From Campanula takesimana (Eukaryota; Streptophyta; Magnoliopsida; Asterales; Campanulaceae): DNA of 64,000 bases. Shown here in pieces: positions 44,420 through 56,635 of this stretch (the first letter of the stretch is position 1; each line of letters starts with the position of its first letter). The notes below the pieces were generated by a model that made no database searches, had not been told where the DNA came from, and saw nothing but the letters and a program-made list of their open reading frames with translations. Made by a program: the position numbers and the translations under genes. The stretch spans positions 1,054,001 through 1,118,000 of the forward strand of contig JAOWBW010000356.1 of NCBI GenBank assembly GCA_026119855.1, read 5' to 3'.

Positions 44420-45868
44420 AGTTAATGATAGAACTATCTTCGAAATTCATTAATGAATCTCTAACAAGATCAAGAAATTCTCAAGAACATGCGTACCTCG
44501 GTTATTTCCACTTGTACAGGTCAATAAAGATACTTACTTCAGGCATCCACTTCAAGGTAATAGATCATATATCTCTTACTAATTTTTGAAAACAATTGTT
44601 TCTCTCGAGAAATTTCAATACAATCAATTCTCAGTCTGCGACTTGGTATACACCACTAGGTCATTAATCACTTCATCGCAAAGAAATCAAATTATGGTTT
44701 GAAGATATTATTCATCAAAATCCATCAATACTGCTAGATCATATATCAATCGAAATAGCATAATCACGAATTCATAACAAGCATACCTGATATGAGAAGA
44801 TGTCTTCAGTATATCCTCATAGTTGACTTTCCAACTAATGTAGCCAATTATCAATCAAACACTGAATAGACCACTGATTAACTTCAGGGATCAAATAATT
44901 CATCCATACACGATAACAAGTACTGGTTCATTATAGTCAACTGGTTGAATTCTCTGCATTCAATATGAAATCGCAAAAGTACCATATCTCTTCATGCCAA
45001 TCAATACAGATACACCCCACGCAGATATACTAAGATGGGTGAATCATCTATCAAGAAATTCCTCAAGTTGAATCTTCAATTCTTTGAACTCAACCGATGT
45101 CATGAACATTGATTTAATATCAGCACTATATTTGTACCGTAGCAACTCAAGATAACTCAAGGTTCTCATCATGTATCATGTATTACTCAGTAGAAATTAT
45201 ATCTGAGATCTCACAAAGAATGATGTATCCATTCTCAATTTTGGTGTAGACATTCTTCCATCAACCACATATGCTAAATATTCAGCACAACCTTGATAAC
45301 CATTTTCGAGCTTTTCAATGCAGAACATGAATGTTATACATAATTATATCATGCTCATATAAATAGTCAAGCATACTAGCATAGAAATATTCACCATCTA
45401 TTGTGGCAAACACGAAAGGCCTAACATATAGAAAGCCAGATCATAACACGTAAAAGCCAAACCATAACACGTATCACATCAATGTCCAAATAGGTAACAC
45501 ATGACCAAGTTAACATAAAACGTATAGGGTGCTATCACCCACACTTCTATCAAGCTCTTATAAATAACGATATCAAGCATGTAGTCTCTTACTAGAGAAT
45601 ACACATTCACGTAAATCAAGAAATGAGGACAAGCATGCATATATAGCACGAAACAATGTCCACTGCACAAGATAGATACGCCTAAGTCTTTAAAGACTCG
45701 CGCTCTCGATTCTCAAACCATCTAGTGGGGAACACTATCAACACTATCAACACCAGTCCTATGCCTGGTATAACAACAAGTAACGAAGCCACTCGACGTC
45801 GAAAAAACACACCCAAGACTAACCCAACCTAGGCCATAGACCCTATCCAGGCTTAGAGCTAAACCATA
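44420..45868 (-). other. Non-coding interior of the LARD-like element, right part
   Basis: The 5' leader side of the element, ending at the PBS. It is AT-rich and full of stops in all frames; no gene is seen. Confidence 0.7.
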
Positions 45869-45880
45869 GCTCTGATACCA
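45869..45880 (-). other. Primer binding site of the LARD-like element
   Basis: Minus-strand TGGTATCAGAGC, 4 nt from the 5' LTR, matching initiator-Met tRNA. Confidence 0.9.
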
Positions 45881-45884
45881 ACCT

Positions 45885-48800
45885 TGACATGCCCCTAAGT
45901 CCCGGGATTCCCTGATAGAACCTCGAACCTGGTGCGCGTGACTAACAAGAAACGAGAAACTGAATGACATCTGCTTATATCAAACTGACATCATATAAAT
46001 ACTCAAGAGGAACGAGCTAAGATAGCTCACAACGAGTTCTATACCAAGAAATTTAAACCAAATGGTTGTACACAGCGAAAAACATGCCTAGCACATACGC
46101 TGGCATTACAAGAACACTATACAAGTCTACCCAATATACTGAGTCTAAATAACTGATACCCAATCGTTCTCACCAAAACTGGAAAGGATAACAATCCCCA
46201 ACAAGAACAACCTGCCAATTAGGCCCTTGCTAAGTCGAGCCTCACAACGTATTACCACTTGCTTTCCTGGGGGGGAAAAAAATAGACAAGGAACGGGGTG
46301 AGATAAATCTCAGTAAGTTACTAGATACAAGTACATAGCATGTTATCATGTAATCATGCAAATCAAGAAGATTATCAAGTAATCATGCTCAAGATGTCAT
46401 CAAGTAATAAGTATATGAGAGGCTAAGCCAACTCATCAAGTAACTAGCACATAAGGCTAAACTAACACGTTACAAAGGATATTCCAACCTTATTCCTCCA
46501 AGTAAACCATTGTTGTCGTTGCTTATTGCAGTTGACAAATCACGATCAATCAAGTTGCTGCTGTGCAGTACACAAGAGGACCCGGTAACCAGTATCACTC
46601 ACAAGAACAAGATTCACGAGGTGTTCACGAGTTTAGCATTCACTTTTATCAGGAGTATTGCTCTAATAAAGGAAGCTATGCCCTTACTATGGCCTGTAGT
46701 AAGGGGTCAAGCGCAGATACATAGGCACCGATTATCACTTTGGCCCCAGCCTCATGATAAACGTGAACCTATACATCTCCGTGCAAGCAAGGTGACCAGC
46801 TGGACTCACACAAGAATGCACAAGTAGGTATTTACTTGAACTACGAGAGTAGAACTAAGTCCCAAAAGTAGTGGACTAGCTCTTCATGAATCCTGTAATC
46901 ATGTGCTCACTAAAACTAACGAGAATAGGAACTAAGTCCAAAAGTAGTGGACCAGTCCTTCATGAACCATGTAATCATGTGCTCACAAAATACCAGTACA
47001 TTTATGATATATTTGCAAATACAAATCAATATAACAATGGCACATAATGTGTCCACGTAACATAATCAAGCCAAATTAGAGTCTATTAATAACAGACCCC
47101 AACCAAGTAGTAGGGTATGTCATACTATATCACTTTGTCATATGCCATATTTGCACGTACATATTCATATAACCTTTTAACATACTAATGTGTCTATCAC
47201 GATACCCTTACTTTCAAGTAGAGCCCAACATCTTAGACTCTAAGCACGTAGTCGAATAGGTCCTATTGTACCTAGTTACAATCATACCTCGCGTGTATGT
47301 ATCGTTAATAATTGAATACATTTTCCAACACATATTGTGTTCTATAATCATTGTTTTATGAATTATCTTCATATTACACTAGTCCCTCATTCTTTAGGAA
47401 CTCAACTCAAGAACAAGTTATTTTCTTTATACTATATATACATCATTGAGCATATACACGATTAAAACCAAGTACTAGCACATTAGTGCTTGTTCATAGC
47501 ACTTCAATACACATGCATTAGATTCAAGTATGTTTTAGAATTGATCATTCTCTATCAAGTTCCACATTCCAATTCTTTGGTTATTCATACCATATATCAA
47601 GTAGTCAAGAAGCCACATTCTATCAAGTAGCTATATGCAAGATTTGCACATACACACCAAGGATAGTTCTAACACGTTAGTGCTTGTTCATAGCACTTTC
47701 AAGTTCATTACCATACACACGTATTGGTTTCAAGTCATGTACAAGATTTTATCATCTTACATTCAAGTTCTCAATCCAATTCTTTGGATGTTCAAGACAT
47801 GTACAAGAATTAATTATCTTATACTCAAGTTATTATTCCAATCTTTAGATATTCAAGTCATGTACAAGATTTAATTGTCTTATACTTCAAGTTCAAGCTA
47901 AGTAGATGAGTTATACATCTCATACATACAAGTTCTAATCCTATACTTTGGATGTTCAAGCTCAAGACATTGTTCTAGTGCCCCTAAGGTACACAAACAT
48001 TGGAATCAAGACACATATAACACATTAGTGCTTGTTCATAGCACTTTCAAGACATATAAAAGAGTTCTTACTCTTATACTTAAGTTCTCATTTGAGTTCT
48101 ATAAGTGTTCATGTTCAAGACTAAGTTTCAATGCCCCAAAAGGTACATTTACACTTACTAGGACATCTTATACTAAGGCTCTATGCCTTAGGAGGGATAA
48201 GCTTTCATTTCCTTTTAGGTTTAAAACACCTTTGTGAAACAGGGGACTTGGGCGGTCGCCCACTCCCCACCTGGGCGGTCGCCCAGACTAGACCTTTTTG
48301 AACCCCAACTCTGATCATCTGGGCGGTCGCCCATAAGCCTGTAGCTCAATTTTTCCATTTTGCCTGTAAGTCAAATTTCACCGTCCCAAGCGTAGGAGTA
48401 TACTTTTCTAACACTTTTAACAAACCCAGAAGTATACTAACAAGTTCAAAACACTTATTTCAAGGAAACTCTTTCTTTTTACCGTTCCCAAATAATAGAA
48501 TAATTTTCTTTTTATTCCATTTAAATATTTCACCGTCCCAAAAGTACGAGTATAATTTTCTAATATACTAATATAAACATTTAGGGATACTTCCATTCAT
48601 TTCCCCGTACCACAAATAATGGTACAATTTTTCTAATAATATTTAAATCAAGTTAATATTTTACCGTCTCACGAGTAGGAGTATAATTTTTTTAAACTTT
48701 CAAACCATTTAGGCTCATGTATTCTGTACCTAGTATAAAAATACTCCCTTCGTCCCAATTTTACAAGTATCACAAAATTCAACCAAATCACGAAATTAAC

Positions 48801-49329
48801 AAGCACAAGTATCAAGAATAACACATAGGCATGTTATTACAAGCAAGGGGAGCTAGTGACTTACCTACTCCAAAATCAAATTCACCCAAACTAATTTCTG
48901 TTCGGCAGGAAATGCTCTACTCACCGCCCTGATCATTTATGCGAAGTCGGATTTTCGAACAGATGCATAATTAAGCCAGAGGAGGCGAGAATAGGGTAAA
49001 CCCTTATTTTTCTTTTATGAAACAAAGGAAAGTACGAGAAATAAATTGGGGATAACAATCATCTGAAGAGGCAACCCAACTTTTTATCCTTATGATATTT
49101 TCAAAAATTGCAACTAAGCCCCTCAAGTTTCAACTTTGACAAAGAGGCCCCTAAAGTTTCAATTTGAGCATTTTAGCCCCTAAAATTTATTTTTTCACAA
49201 ATGACCCTAATGTTTCAACTTAAACAATTAGGACTTAAACTTGCTCAATTAGTTAAATAATTAACTAAATTAAAATATCATATAAATATGCAAGGCAAGA
49301 ATTTAACAGGAATTAGGACGGGCGTTACA
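45885..49329 (-). repeat. 5' LTR of the LARD-like element
   Basis: 3445 bp, closely matching 37700-41175 throughout with scattered substitutions and small indels, including a shorter GC-word cluster (48250-48332) and different G-run lengths near 46270. Confidence 0.92.
48250..48332. repeat. GC-rich palindromic words, LARD 5' LTR
   Basis: Three copies of GGGCGGTCGCCCA. Compared with the other LTR, one word plus its spacer (about 24 bp) is absent. Confidence 0.85.
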
Positions 49330-49648
49330 TATAGTAACTATTATGATTAACTAATAATACTATTAATAGTATTAATTAATATATATAGTAACTATTATGA
49401 TTAAATAATACTATTAATAGTAATTTTTATTTTATTTAATAGTTAATTATAATAGTTAAATATAAATGTTAATTATAATGATAGTCAACTATTAATAGTC
49501 AATTGTTATTTGCTTAAAAATATTATCTAACTATATTAATTATTATATAGAGTAATTATTTATAGTAACTATTACTAATAATATTAATAATCATTATTAG
49601 TAATAGTTACTATTATAGTTAACTATAATAGTTACCCTGTATAGTAAC
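49330..49648. other. AT-rich low-complexity host DNA
   Basis: Dominated by TAACTATTA/TAATAGTTA-type words with many small inverted repeats. Non-coding; continuous with 37308-37699 before insertion. Confidence 0.7.
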
Positions 49649-50195
49649 TGTTGGGTTTTGAGGCAACATGCGCAGCGGAAGAAAGAAATATTAAATCAAC
49701 AAAACCCTAAGCCCCAAGATCCGTTCATGATGATTAAATTAATAGCAAGATGAATTTAGAATATTAACCGTAGTTGTGCGTTTAAATTTTCGGATCTTCA
49801 AATCTTCAAGTCTTCAAGCTTTAAGATTTTATCTCCTCGTTCTTCGCGTTCTTCGGATCAGGATCACAGGAACACGAACTTTAAGATGTTAAAGAAAACA
49901 TCCTCTATGTGTATCCACACGCGAACGAATATCTAGAACCATTCTAGATCTGGATTGCTAGACCCATTAGAAAACGCTTTTCTAATCTTCAAAGGCTATA
50001 TGAATTTTGTGCGTTCTTGATCTTTGATTCACAATTTTGGATCAAGGATTATGTTTCTCAAACATAATAGGTTGCATTAGTTTAATGGATGGTGAAAATA
50101 TGTATTTATAGTCCCTAGTCATTAACCCTTAATGACCTAGAAAACCTAAATCCCGTCACCCAATTAAACTGACCAAAACCGCCTCAAGGTACTCT

Positions 50196-50322
50196 GGCAC
50201 GGTCGTGCTCACAAAGTGGCACGGACGTGCCAATGGTGCCGACCAAAATCTCACCAGGCGAATTTCAGCACGGTCGAGCTTATGATCTGGCACGGTCGTG
50301 CGCACAGAACGCACGGTCGTGC
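50196..50322. repeat. GC-rich palindromic words (GGCACGGTCGTGCC type)
   Basis: Five variants of GCACGGTCGTGC in about 127 bp, 80-210 bp upstream of the LTR TATA box on the minus strand. The CGGTCG core is the same as in the GGGCGGTCGCCC words of other families, but the flanks differ. Confidence 0.85.
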
Positions 50323-51142
50323 ATTTGGGCCGAACTGCCAGATTTTCAGCTTTTTCCAATTTTAGCCTTTTGATCAATTTGTTCTTTTGTGTGTGACCCC
50401 ATATGATTATATTAAGTTGGCAATGAGTCCAACCAAGGTCGAACCCATAAGTCATGAGCGGACTCTAGCAAGCGATCATGACTACCCAATTAATATAACT
50501 TAACGACGTTCGTTCATCCTTATAGAACATATCACAATCCTTTTGTCACGCGATATCATATTGGACATAAGTCATGGTCCACGTCAACTTATGTTGTCCA
50601 ATGATTTCTCGATCCCGAGTAGATTGATATGAGCAAATGACATTGAAAAGTTCAATTCATTTGGGTACGGCCGTACACTATCATCAATCTCACTCATCGA
50701 GAGGCCAAGAAGATATCTCTCTTGAGAGAGGGACAAATCCCATCTTGACTTATCATTCTTCCCTACATGAATCCGATTATGCCAATCGTAGACTTTATAA
50801 CCACCCGGTTAGGGGTAGCGTTTGAGTACGTCAAACATAATGTTCATCATGTGGAAGACTATGATAATATCAGGTCTAAGGATAAATGATATAACTATTA
50901 TGAGATTTAATTATGACATCTGACCATGACATAAATCTCATAACGGGTCATGTCCAGTAGATGTTCACCAACAAGTACCCATAAGCTTAATTTGTATCAT
51001 ATACACATGATTATCATATGATCATCAATTAAACTTATACTAGTTCTTCATAAGTATTAGGGACGGAAATTATTATAATAAACATGTAAAAACATATAAT
51101 AGTCCAGGGTTGTTATCTCGATAACAAATGTGAACATGATGC

Positions 51143-52662
51143 TGTTGGGTTTCCAAGTAACATGCGCAGCGGAATATAGCAATTAAAATTTTAAGAAAAC
51201 CCAAAGCCATGGATCCGTTCATATGATTAAATCAAATACAACAAGATGAATAGAGGAATAACTAACCCTTGATGGCTATGAATTTTCTCTTGATCTTTGG
51301 TGGAGAAACTTGAAGACTTGATCACGATCACAAAGCTTGAACACGAACTTTGAAGATGATGATTTTCACCCTCTAGCGGTATCCACACTTCGAACGAATA
51401 TCAAAGGAGCTTCTTTGATCTTGGTTGCTAGACCAATATTATGAAACACACTTTCACAATATAATAAAGAACTATATGGAATTTATTTGTGAATTATTTT
51501 GTTCCTCAATCAATGATATCTTAGAACAAAATAAAATCTCTCTCTCAAACTCTTTGAGACTCACAAAAGCACTAGTAAATATGGTCTGGACGAATTTGTG
51601 TTTTTATACACAATTAAGACCTATTCCAAATAGGTAACTTGTGTCAAAAACCATTCATAATCGAATTAGGAAATTTCCAATCGGCATACCGGGCGCCCGC
51701 CTGGTCCTACCCAGGCGCCCGCTTGTTTGGGCAGAAGGTCAAGGCCTTTTCCGGCTTATTCAGGCACCCGCCTGGTTCAACCCAAGCGCTCGCTTGGTTG
51801 ACCAGGAGGCCCAGAATAATTCCAGAAATTCCCTTGAGGTCCTTCGACCCTAAATTCCAATACAGTCCTTTTATTTAAGATTCGTTCTATTGTGTGTGAC
51901 CCTCTAGGATTATACTAAGTTGGCAATGGGCTCAAACATGATCCCATAAGATATGATTAGGTTCTAGCAAACCGTCATACCTACCCAAATAGCATAACTA
52001 GATACAAGTTCGCATTCCTTTAGAATATGTCATAATCCCTTTGTCCACGATGTCATTGAACACAAGTCATGGTCAAACAGTCAACTTGTCTTGTTCAATA
52101 CTTTCTCGATTCCGAATATGTTGATAATTCAAATGCTGTTGATCCAATCAATCCATTTGAGTCCGGCCGAACATTTCATCAACATCATTCCTTCGAGGGG
52201 CCCAAGGTTGAAATCTCTCCGTGGAGGGACAAATCCATTTAGCTTATTATTCTTCCCAACGGGAATCCGATTATGCCAATCATACCCTTTATAACTACCG
52301 TGTTAAGGTAGCGTTTGAATATGTCAAACACAATGTTCATCAAGTGGAAGACTATAATAACTTCATGTCTAAGGATTCAAATGACATAACTAATATGAGA
52401 TATATGTACGACATAGACCATGACATAAATCTCATACAGCGGGTCATGTCCAGTACCTTGTTCCAAACAAGTACCCATAAATCTAACATGATCATCCCAT
52501 GATCATTTAGCCTTTATACTAGTGCTTAACAAGTACTAGGGATGGGGATTATTATAAGTAAACATGAACAACAATAATAATCAAAACATCTCTTTATTGA
52601 TATGAAATAAATGATAACAATTACAACGTTTATTAAACGTGCCTAGGGCACCACTACCAAAA
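51143..52662 (-). repeat. 3' LTR of Copia-3
   Basis: TGTTGGGTTTCC to CCAAAA; the terminal CA is mutated compared with CCAACA in the other LTR. A minus-strand TATA box (TATAAAAACAC, about 51600-51612) has GC words upstream at 51690-51800 (GGGCGCCCGCCTGG and CAGGCGCCCGCTTG types). Confidence 0.92.
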
Positions 52663-52677
52663 AATCTCCCACTTGCC

Positions 52678-53619
52678 CTAGGCCCAATTTCCCATGTATC
52701 TAATACCCATGGACCTAACATGACCATCATGTTTAGCTTGTGGAAGTCCCTTTGTTAGCGGGTCTGCAACATTGTCATCAGTAGGTACTCTGCATATATT
52801 TACGTCTCCCCTATCAACGATCTCTCGAATGATATGAAAACGCCTAAGTATGTGTTTGGATTTCTGATGTGCTCTTGGTTCCTTTGCTTGAGCAATAGCA
52901 CCATTATTATCGCAATAAAGGTCTATTGGATTAGCAATACTAGGAACCACTTCAAGTTCAGTTATGAACTTCTTAATCCAAACAGCTTCCTTTGCAGCAT
53001 CCGATGCAGCAATATACTCAGCTTCTGTTGTAGAATCAACGGTTGTACTTTGCTTGGAACTCTTCCAGCTTACAGCTCCACCATTCAACATAAACACAAA
53101 ACCCGATTGCGATCGGCTATCATCTTTATCGGTTTGGAAGCTTGCATCCGTGTAAGCATTTACAACGAGATCATCTTCCATTCCTCCATAGACTAAAAAC
53201 GAGTCTTTAGTTCTTCTCAAGTACTTAAGAATCGCTTTTACGGCTATCCAGTGATTTTCGCCAGGGTCGGATTGGTATCTACTTGTCATGCTCAAAGCAT
53301 AAGACACATCCGGCCTAGTACAAATCATGGCATACATGATGGACCCAATTGCCGAAGCATATGGAACATCATTCATTTTCTCACACTCATCGTTTGTCTT
53401 AGGACATTGAGTCTTGCTTAGAGAAACTCCATGTAACACGGGCAAGGTGCCTCTCTTAGAATTTTCCATACGGAATCTTCTAATGACCTTGTCAATGTAT
53501 GTACTTTGGCTTAAACCAAGTAGCCTCCTTGATCTATCTCTATAGATCTTAATGCCAAGAATATATGCGGCTTCACCCATATCTTTCATTGCGAAGCACT
53601 TTCCTAACCAAGTCTTCAC
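52678..53619 (-). pseudogene. Copia-3 RNase H and end of RT
   Basis: A 313-residue open segment: the RT thumb/connection (DMGEAAYILGIKIY, LLGLSQSTYI), then RNase H (AYTDASFQTD, TTEAEYIAASDAAKEAVW, YCDNNGAIAQ) to the natural terminus (ADPLTKGLPQ ... NWA). It is in the same frame as the RT segment but separated from it by a TAG at about 53620-53625. Confidence 0.9.
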
Positions 53620-53622
53620 AGA

Positions 53623-54516
53623 CTAAAGTGTAGGAATGTCGTTTCCAATGAGCAATATGTCATCCACGTATAAAATAAGGAATAGCACTATGCTCCCACT
53701 AATCTTCTTGTATACACAAGGCTCATCTTCGTTCTTGATGAAACCAAACTCTTTGACCGATTCATCAAAACGGAGATTCCAACTCCTAGAAGCTTGCTTC
53801 AATCCATAGATGGATCTCTGCAATTTACATACTTTAGAATTTTGTTCAAAACCTTCTGGTTGTGTCATATACACATCCTCTTGGAGTTTTCCATTTAGGA
53901 AAGCGGTTTTGACGTCCATCTGCCATATTTCATAGTCATGATATGCGGCAATGGCAAGCAAAATTCTTATAGACTTGATCATTGCTACGGGTGAAAAGGT
54001 CTCATCATAGTCAATACCATGAACTTGCCTATAACCTTTCGCTACAAGCCTAGCTTTGTAAGTATGCACCTTCCCATCCATGTCAGTCTTCTTCTTGAAG
54101 ACCCATTTGCATCCTATGGTTTTTACACCTTCGGGCGCATCAATCAAATTCCAAACTTGATTGTCTTGCATGGATTGCAATTCGGATTCCATGGCTCCAA
54201 GCCACTTGTCCGAATCAGGAGAAGACATCGCCTCTTGGTAGGTTGACGGTTCATCATTCTCAATGATTTCTACCTCATTACTATCCGTTATGAGTATTCC
54301 ATATCTCTCGGGCTCGGATCGTAACCTACTAGATCTGCGAGTTGCTTGTGTATTCTGAACAGTTTCCACAACTCCTTGTGGTTCTTGTTCTTGTTCCACT
54401 ATTGGTTCAATGTTATTTTCTGGGTCTCGAATTTCTTCAAGATTTATTTTACTCCCACTGATTTCTTTGGAGAGAAACTCTTTCTCTAGAAAGACACCAG
54501 TTCGGGCAACAAACAC
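53623..54516 (-). pseudogene. Copia-3 reverse transcriptase
   Basis: Covers the variable linker, then RVT_2: KWVFKKKTD, KARLVAKGYRQ, QMDVKTAFLNGKLQEDVYM and the catalytic LILYVDDILLIGND. It stops at a TAG after DIPTL, where the reading frame continues with SVKTWLGK. A glutamine codon (CAG) is the likely ancestor, one C-to-T step away. Confidence 0.9.
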
Positions 54517-54875
54517 TTTGTTGTCCTCACGGTTGTAAAGTAATATCCTCTAGTTTCCTTAGGATATCCCACGAAAATACATTTATCAGATTTTTGTGCA
54601 AGTTTGTCTGAGACAAGTCTTTTGACAGAAGCTTCGAAACCCCAAATCTTCATGAAAGACAGACAAGGCTTCTTTCCGCTCCACATCTCATATGGAGTCT
54701 TTTGAACCGATTTAGTTGGAACACGATTTAGTGTGAAAGCGGCGGTTTCTAGGGCGTAACCCCAATAGGATATTGGAAGATCAACTTCACTCATCATTGA
54801 TCGAACCATGTCTAACAAAGTTCGATTCCTCCTCTCGGACACACCATTCCATTTTGTTGTTCCAGGTGGAGTCAA
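54486..54875 (-). pseudogene. Copia-3 integrase C-terminal half
   Basis: Contains the third catalytic region (GVSERRNRTLLDMVRSMM), LPISYWGYALETAAF and the C-terminal CIFVGYPKETRGYYF, after which a frameshift moves the sequence into the RT frame. Confidence 0.87.
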
Positions 54876-54922
54876 TTGTGAAACTATTCCACAATTCTTT
54901 ATATGATCATCAAATTCTTGAC

Positions 54923-55828
54923 TTAAGTATTCTCCACCTCGATCTGATCGAAGTTCTTTATACTTTTGCCAAGTTGTTTTTCTACTTCATTTTGAAATAT
55001 TCTAAATATCTCAAACGCTTCACTCTTATGTTTCATTAGGTAAACATACCCAAATCTACTATAATCATCAGTGAAGGTTATGAAGTATTGAAATCCTCCC
55101 CTTGCATTGCTACTTAATGGTCCGCATACATCGGAATGTATCAACCCCAATAAGTCGCTTGCCCTTTCACCCAACTTGGAAAAAGGTGTCTTAGTCATTT
55201 TTCCAAGAAGACACGACTCACGAGTATCATATGACTCGAGGTCACATGAACCTAAAAGTCCGTCCCCAAGGAGTTTTGAGATACGCTTCTCATTAATATG
55301 ACCAAGACGGCAATGCCATAAATAGGTATGATTTACATCATTAGGTTTAGATTTCTTATTTACATGATAGACATTGTCATTATTTTCATTCTTGACATCC
55401 AAGATATAAAGGTCATTAAATGAATTAGCAATACCATAAAGCACATCATTTAAATAAATAGAAAATTTCTTATTCTCAATAAGAAACTTAAAACCTTCAT
55501 TATCCAAACAAGAAATTGAAATAATATTTCTGCTTAAATCCGGAACATAATAACAATTGTTCAAAACAAGAATTAATCCGGAGGGTAAAGTGACTTCATA
55601 AGTCCCTACGGCTAATGCAGCAACTCTTGCTCCATTCCCCACACGTAGATCTACTTCACCTTCTTTAAGCAGTCTCCTATTCTTTAGTCCCTGCACATTT
55701 AGACAAATGTGAGAACCACATCCGGTATCCAATACCCAAGAATCAGTGGTAGAAAGGAGAATATCTATCATATAGATACCTGAAGTCGACGCAGCCTTGC
55801 TGCTCTTCTTCTTCTTTTGCTCTTCCAA
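54923..55828 (-). pseudogene. Copia-3 protease and integrase N-terminal half
   Basis: Begins with a lysine-rich spacer, then the protease motif (WVLDTGCGSHIC), GAG-pre-integrase (LWHCRLGHINEKR, ESCLLGKMTKTPF) and the first integrase aspartate (LIHSDVCGPL). A frameshift near 54960 disrupts it just before the second catalytic aspartate, which is still visible in another frame. Confidence 0.88.
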
Positions 55829-55838
55829 GAAAGCCTTG

Positions 55839-56635
55839 CAATTACGTTTCCAATGACCAATTTCTTGACAATGGAAACAGATTGCATCCTTTTGTGAATC
55901 GGGTTTTGCCTCAGAAGCCTTGGCAACCTTTGCCTTGCTTATTTTGGGTTTGATAACTTTCTTACCCTTTCCTTTGGCATTAGCCTTCTCCCATCATGAA
56001 CCAAGAGCAAGGGAGAACCTTTCTCCACAATTTTCATCTCTGCAGTTTTGAGCATCCCATGCAACTCAGAGAGATTCTTATCCATTCCATGCATGTTATA
56101 ATTCATTACAAACTGATTATAACTTTTAGGCAATGAATTAAGAATGAGATCCGTGGCTAGCTCCAATGGGATTGGATAGCCAAGTTTCTCAAGGTGCTCT
56201 ACATAACCTTTCATTTTAAGAAAGTGAGGACTCACTTGTTTCCCTTCATTCATTTTACAAGTAGTGAATGCAACAATGGTCTTGTACCTCTCTTGCCTAG
56301 CTTGCTCTTGAAACATGGTTCTCAACTCCACGCCTATCTCATAGGCTTCCAAATGTTCCAAACTTTGTTGGAGTTTTGAACACATAGCAGCAAAGCATGA
56401 GACAACTTACATCTCTAGAATCATTACGATGTTTCTTGTAATTGTCTCTTTCTACCCTAGGGGCAGTAGGCAGTGGTTCAGCAGGGAGAGGCCCATCGAG
56501 AATGTACAACTTATCTTCTTGCCTAAGAACGATTCTTATGCTACGGATCCAATCCATAAAGTTCGTACCATTCTCTTCGAGCTTATCCTTCTCAAGGATC
56601 GATCGCAACGATATTGATTGAGTGTTATTAGTCAT
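55839..56635 (-). pseudogene. Copia-3 gag, broken
   Basis: Starts MTNNTQSISLRSILEKDKLE and NFMDWIRSIRIVLRQ, as in Copia Gag. A one-base insertion near 56390 shifts the frame to the segment MCSKLQQSLEHLEAYEI to KTAEMKIVE (55939-56385). It shifts back near 56000, and a zinc knuckle (CFHCQEIGHWKRNC, about 55850-55892) precedes protease. Confidence 0.85.

Larger units (their letters stand above)
37700..49329 (-). mobile_element. LARD-like LTR element, chromovirus-type, non-coding interior
   Basis: Direct repeats of about 3.4-3.5 kb (37700-41175 and 45885-49329) bound the element, with a perfect TATAG duplication (37695-37699, 49330-49334). LTR ends read TGACACGCCC and GGCGTTACA. A PBS (TGGTATCAGAGC, minus strand, 45869-45880) and a polypurine tract (AGGAGGGGAGGA, 41176-41187) orient it on the minus strand. 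The phrase TTCGAGGACGAATTTT next to the polypurine tract resembles Tekay/Del chromoviruses. The interior, apart from a nested 2.1-kb solo LTR, is about 2.5 kb with no gag or pol recognisable. Large LTRs with a short non-coding core fit a large retrotransposon derivative mobilised in trans. Confidence 0.88.

Noticed and set aside
51639..51878. Open frames repeated in both Copia-3 LTRs (also 58680-58957)
   Set aside because: Same frame appears because the LTR is duplicated; it spans the U3 GC words and has no protein similarity I recognise.
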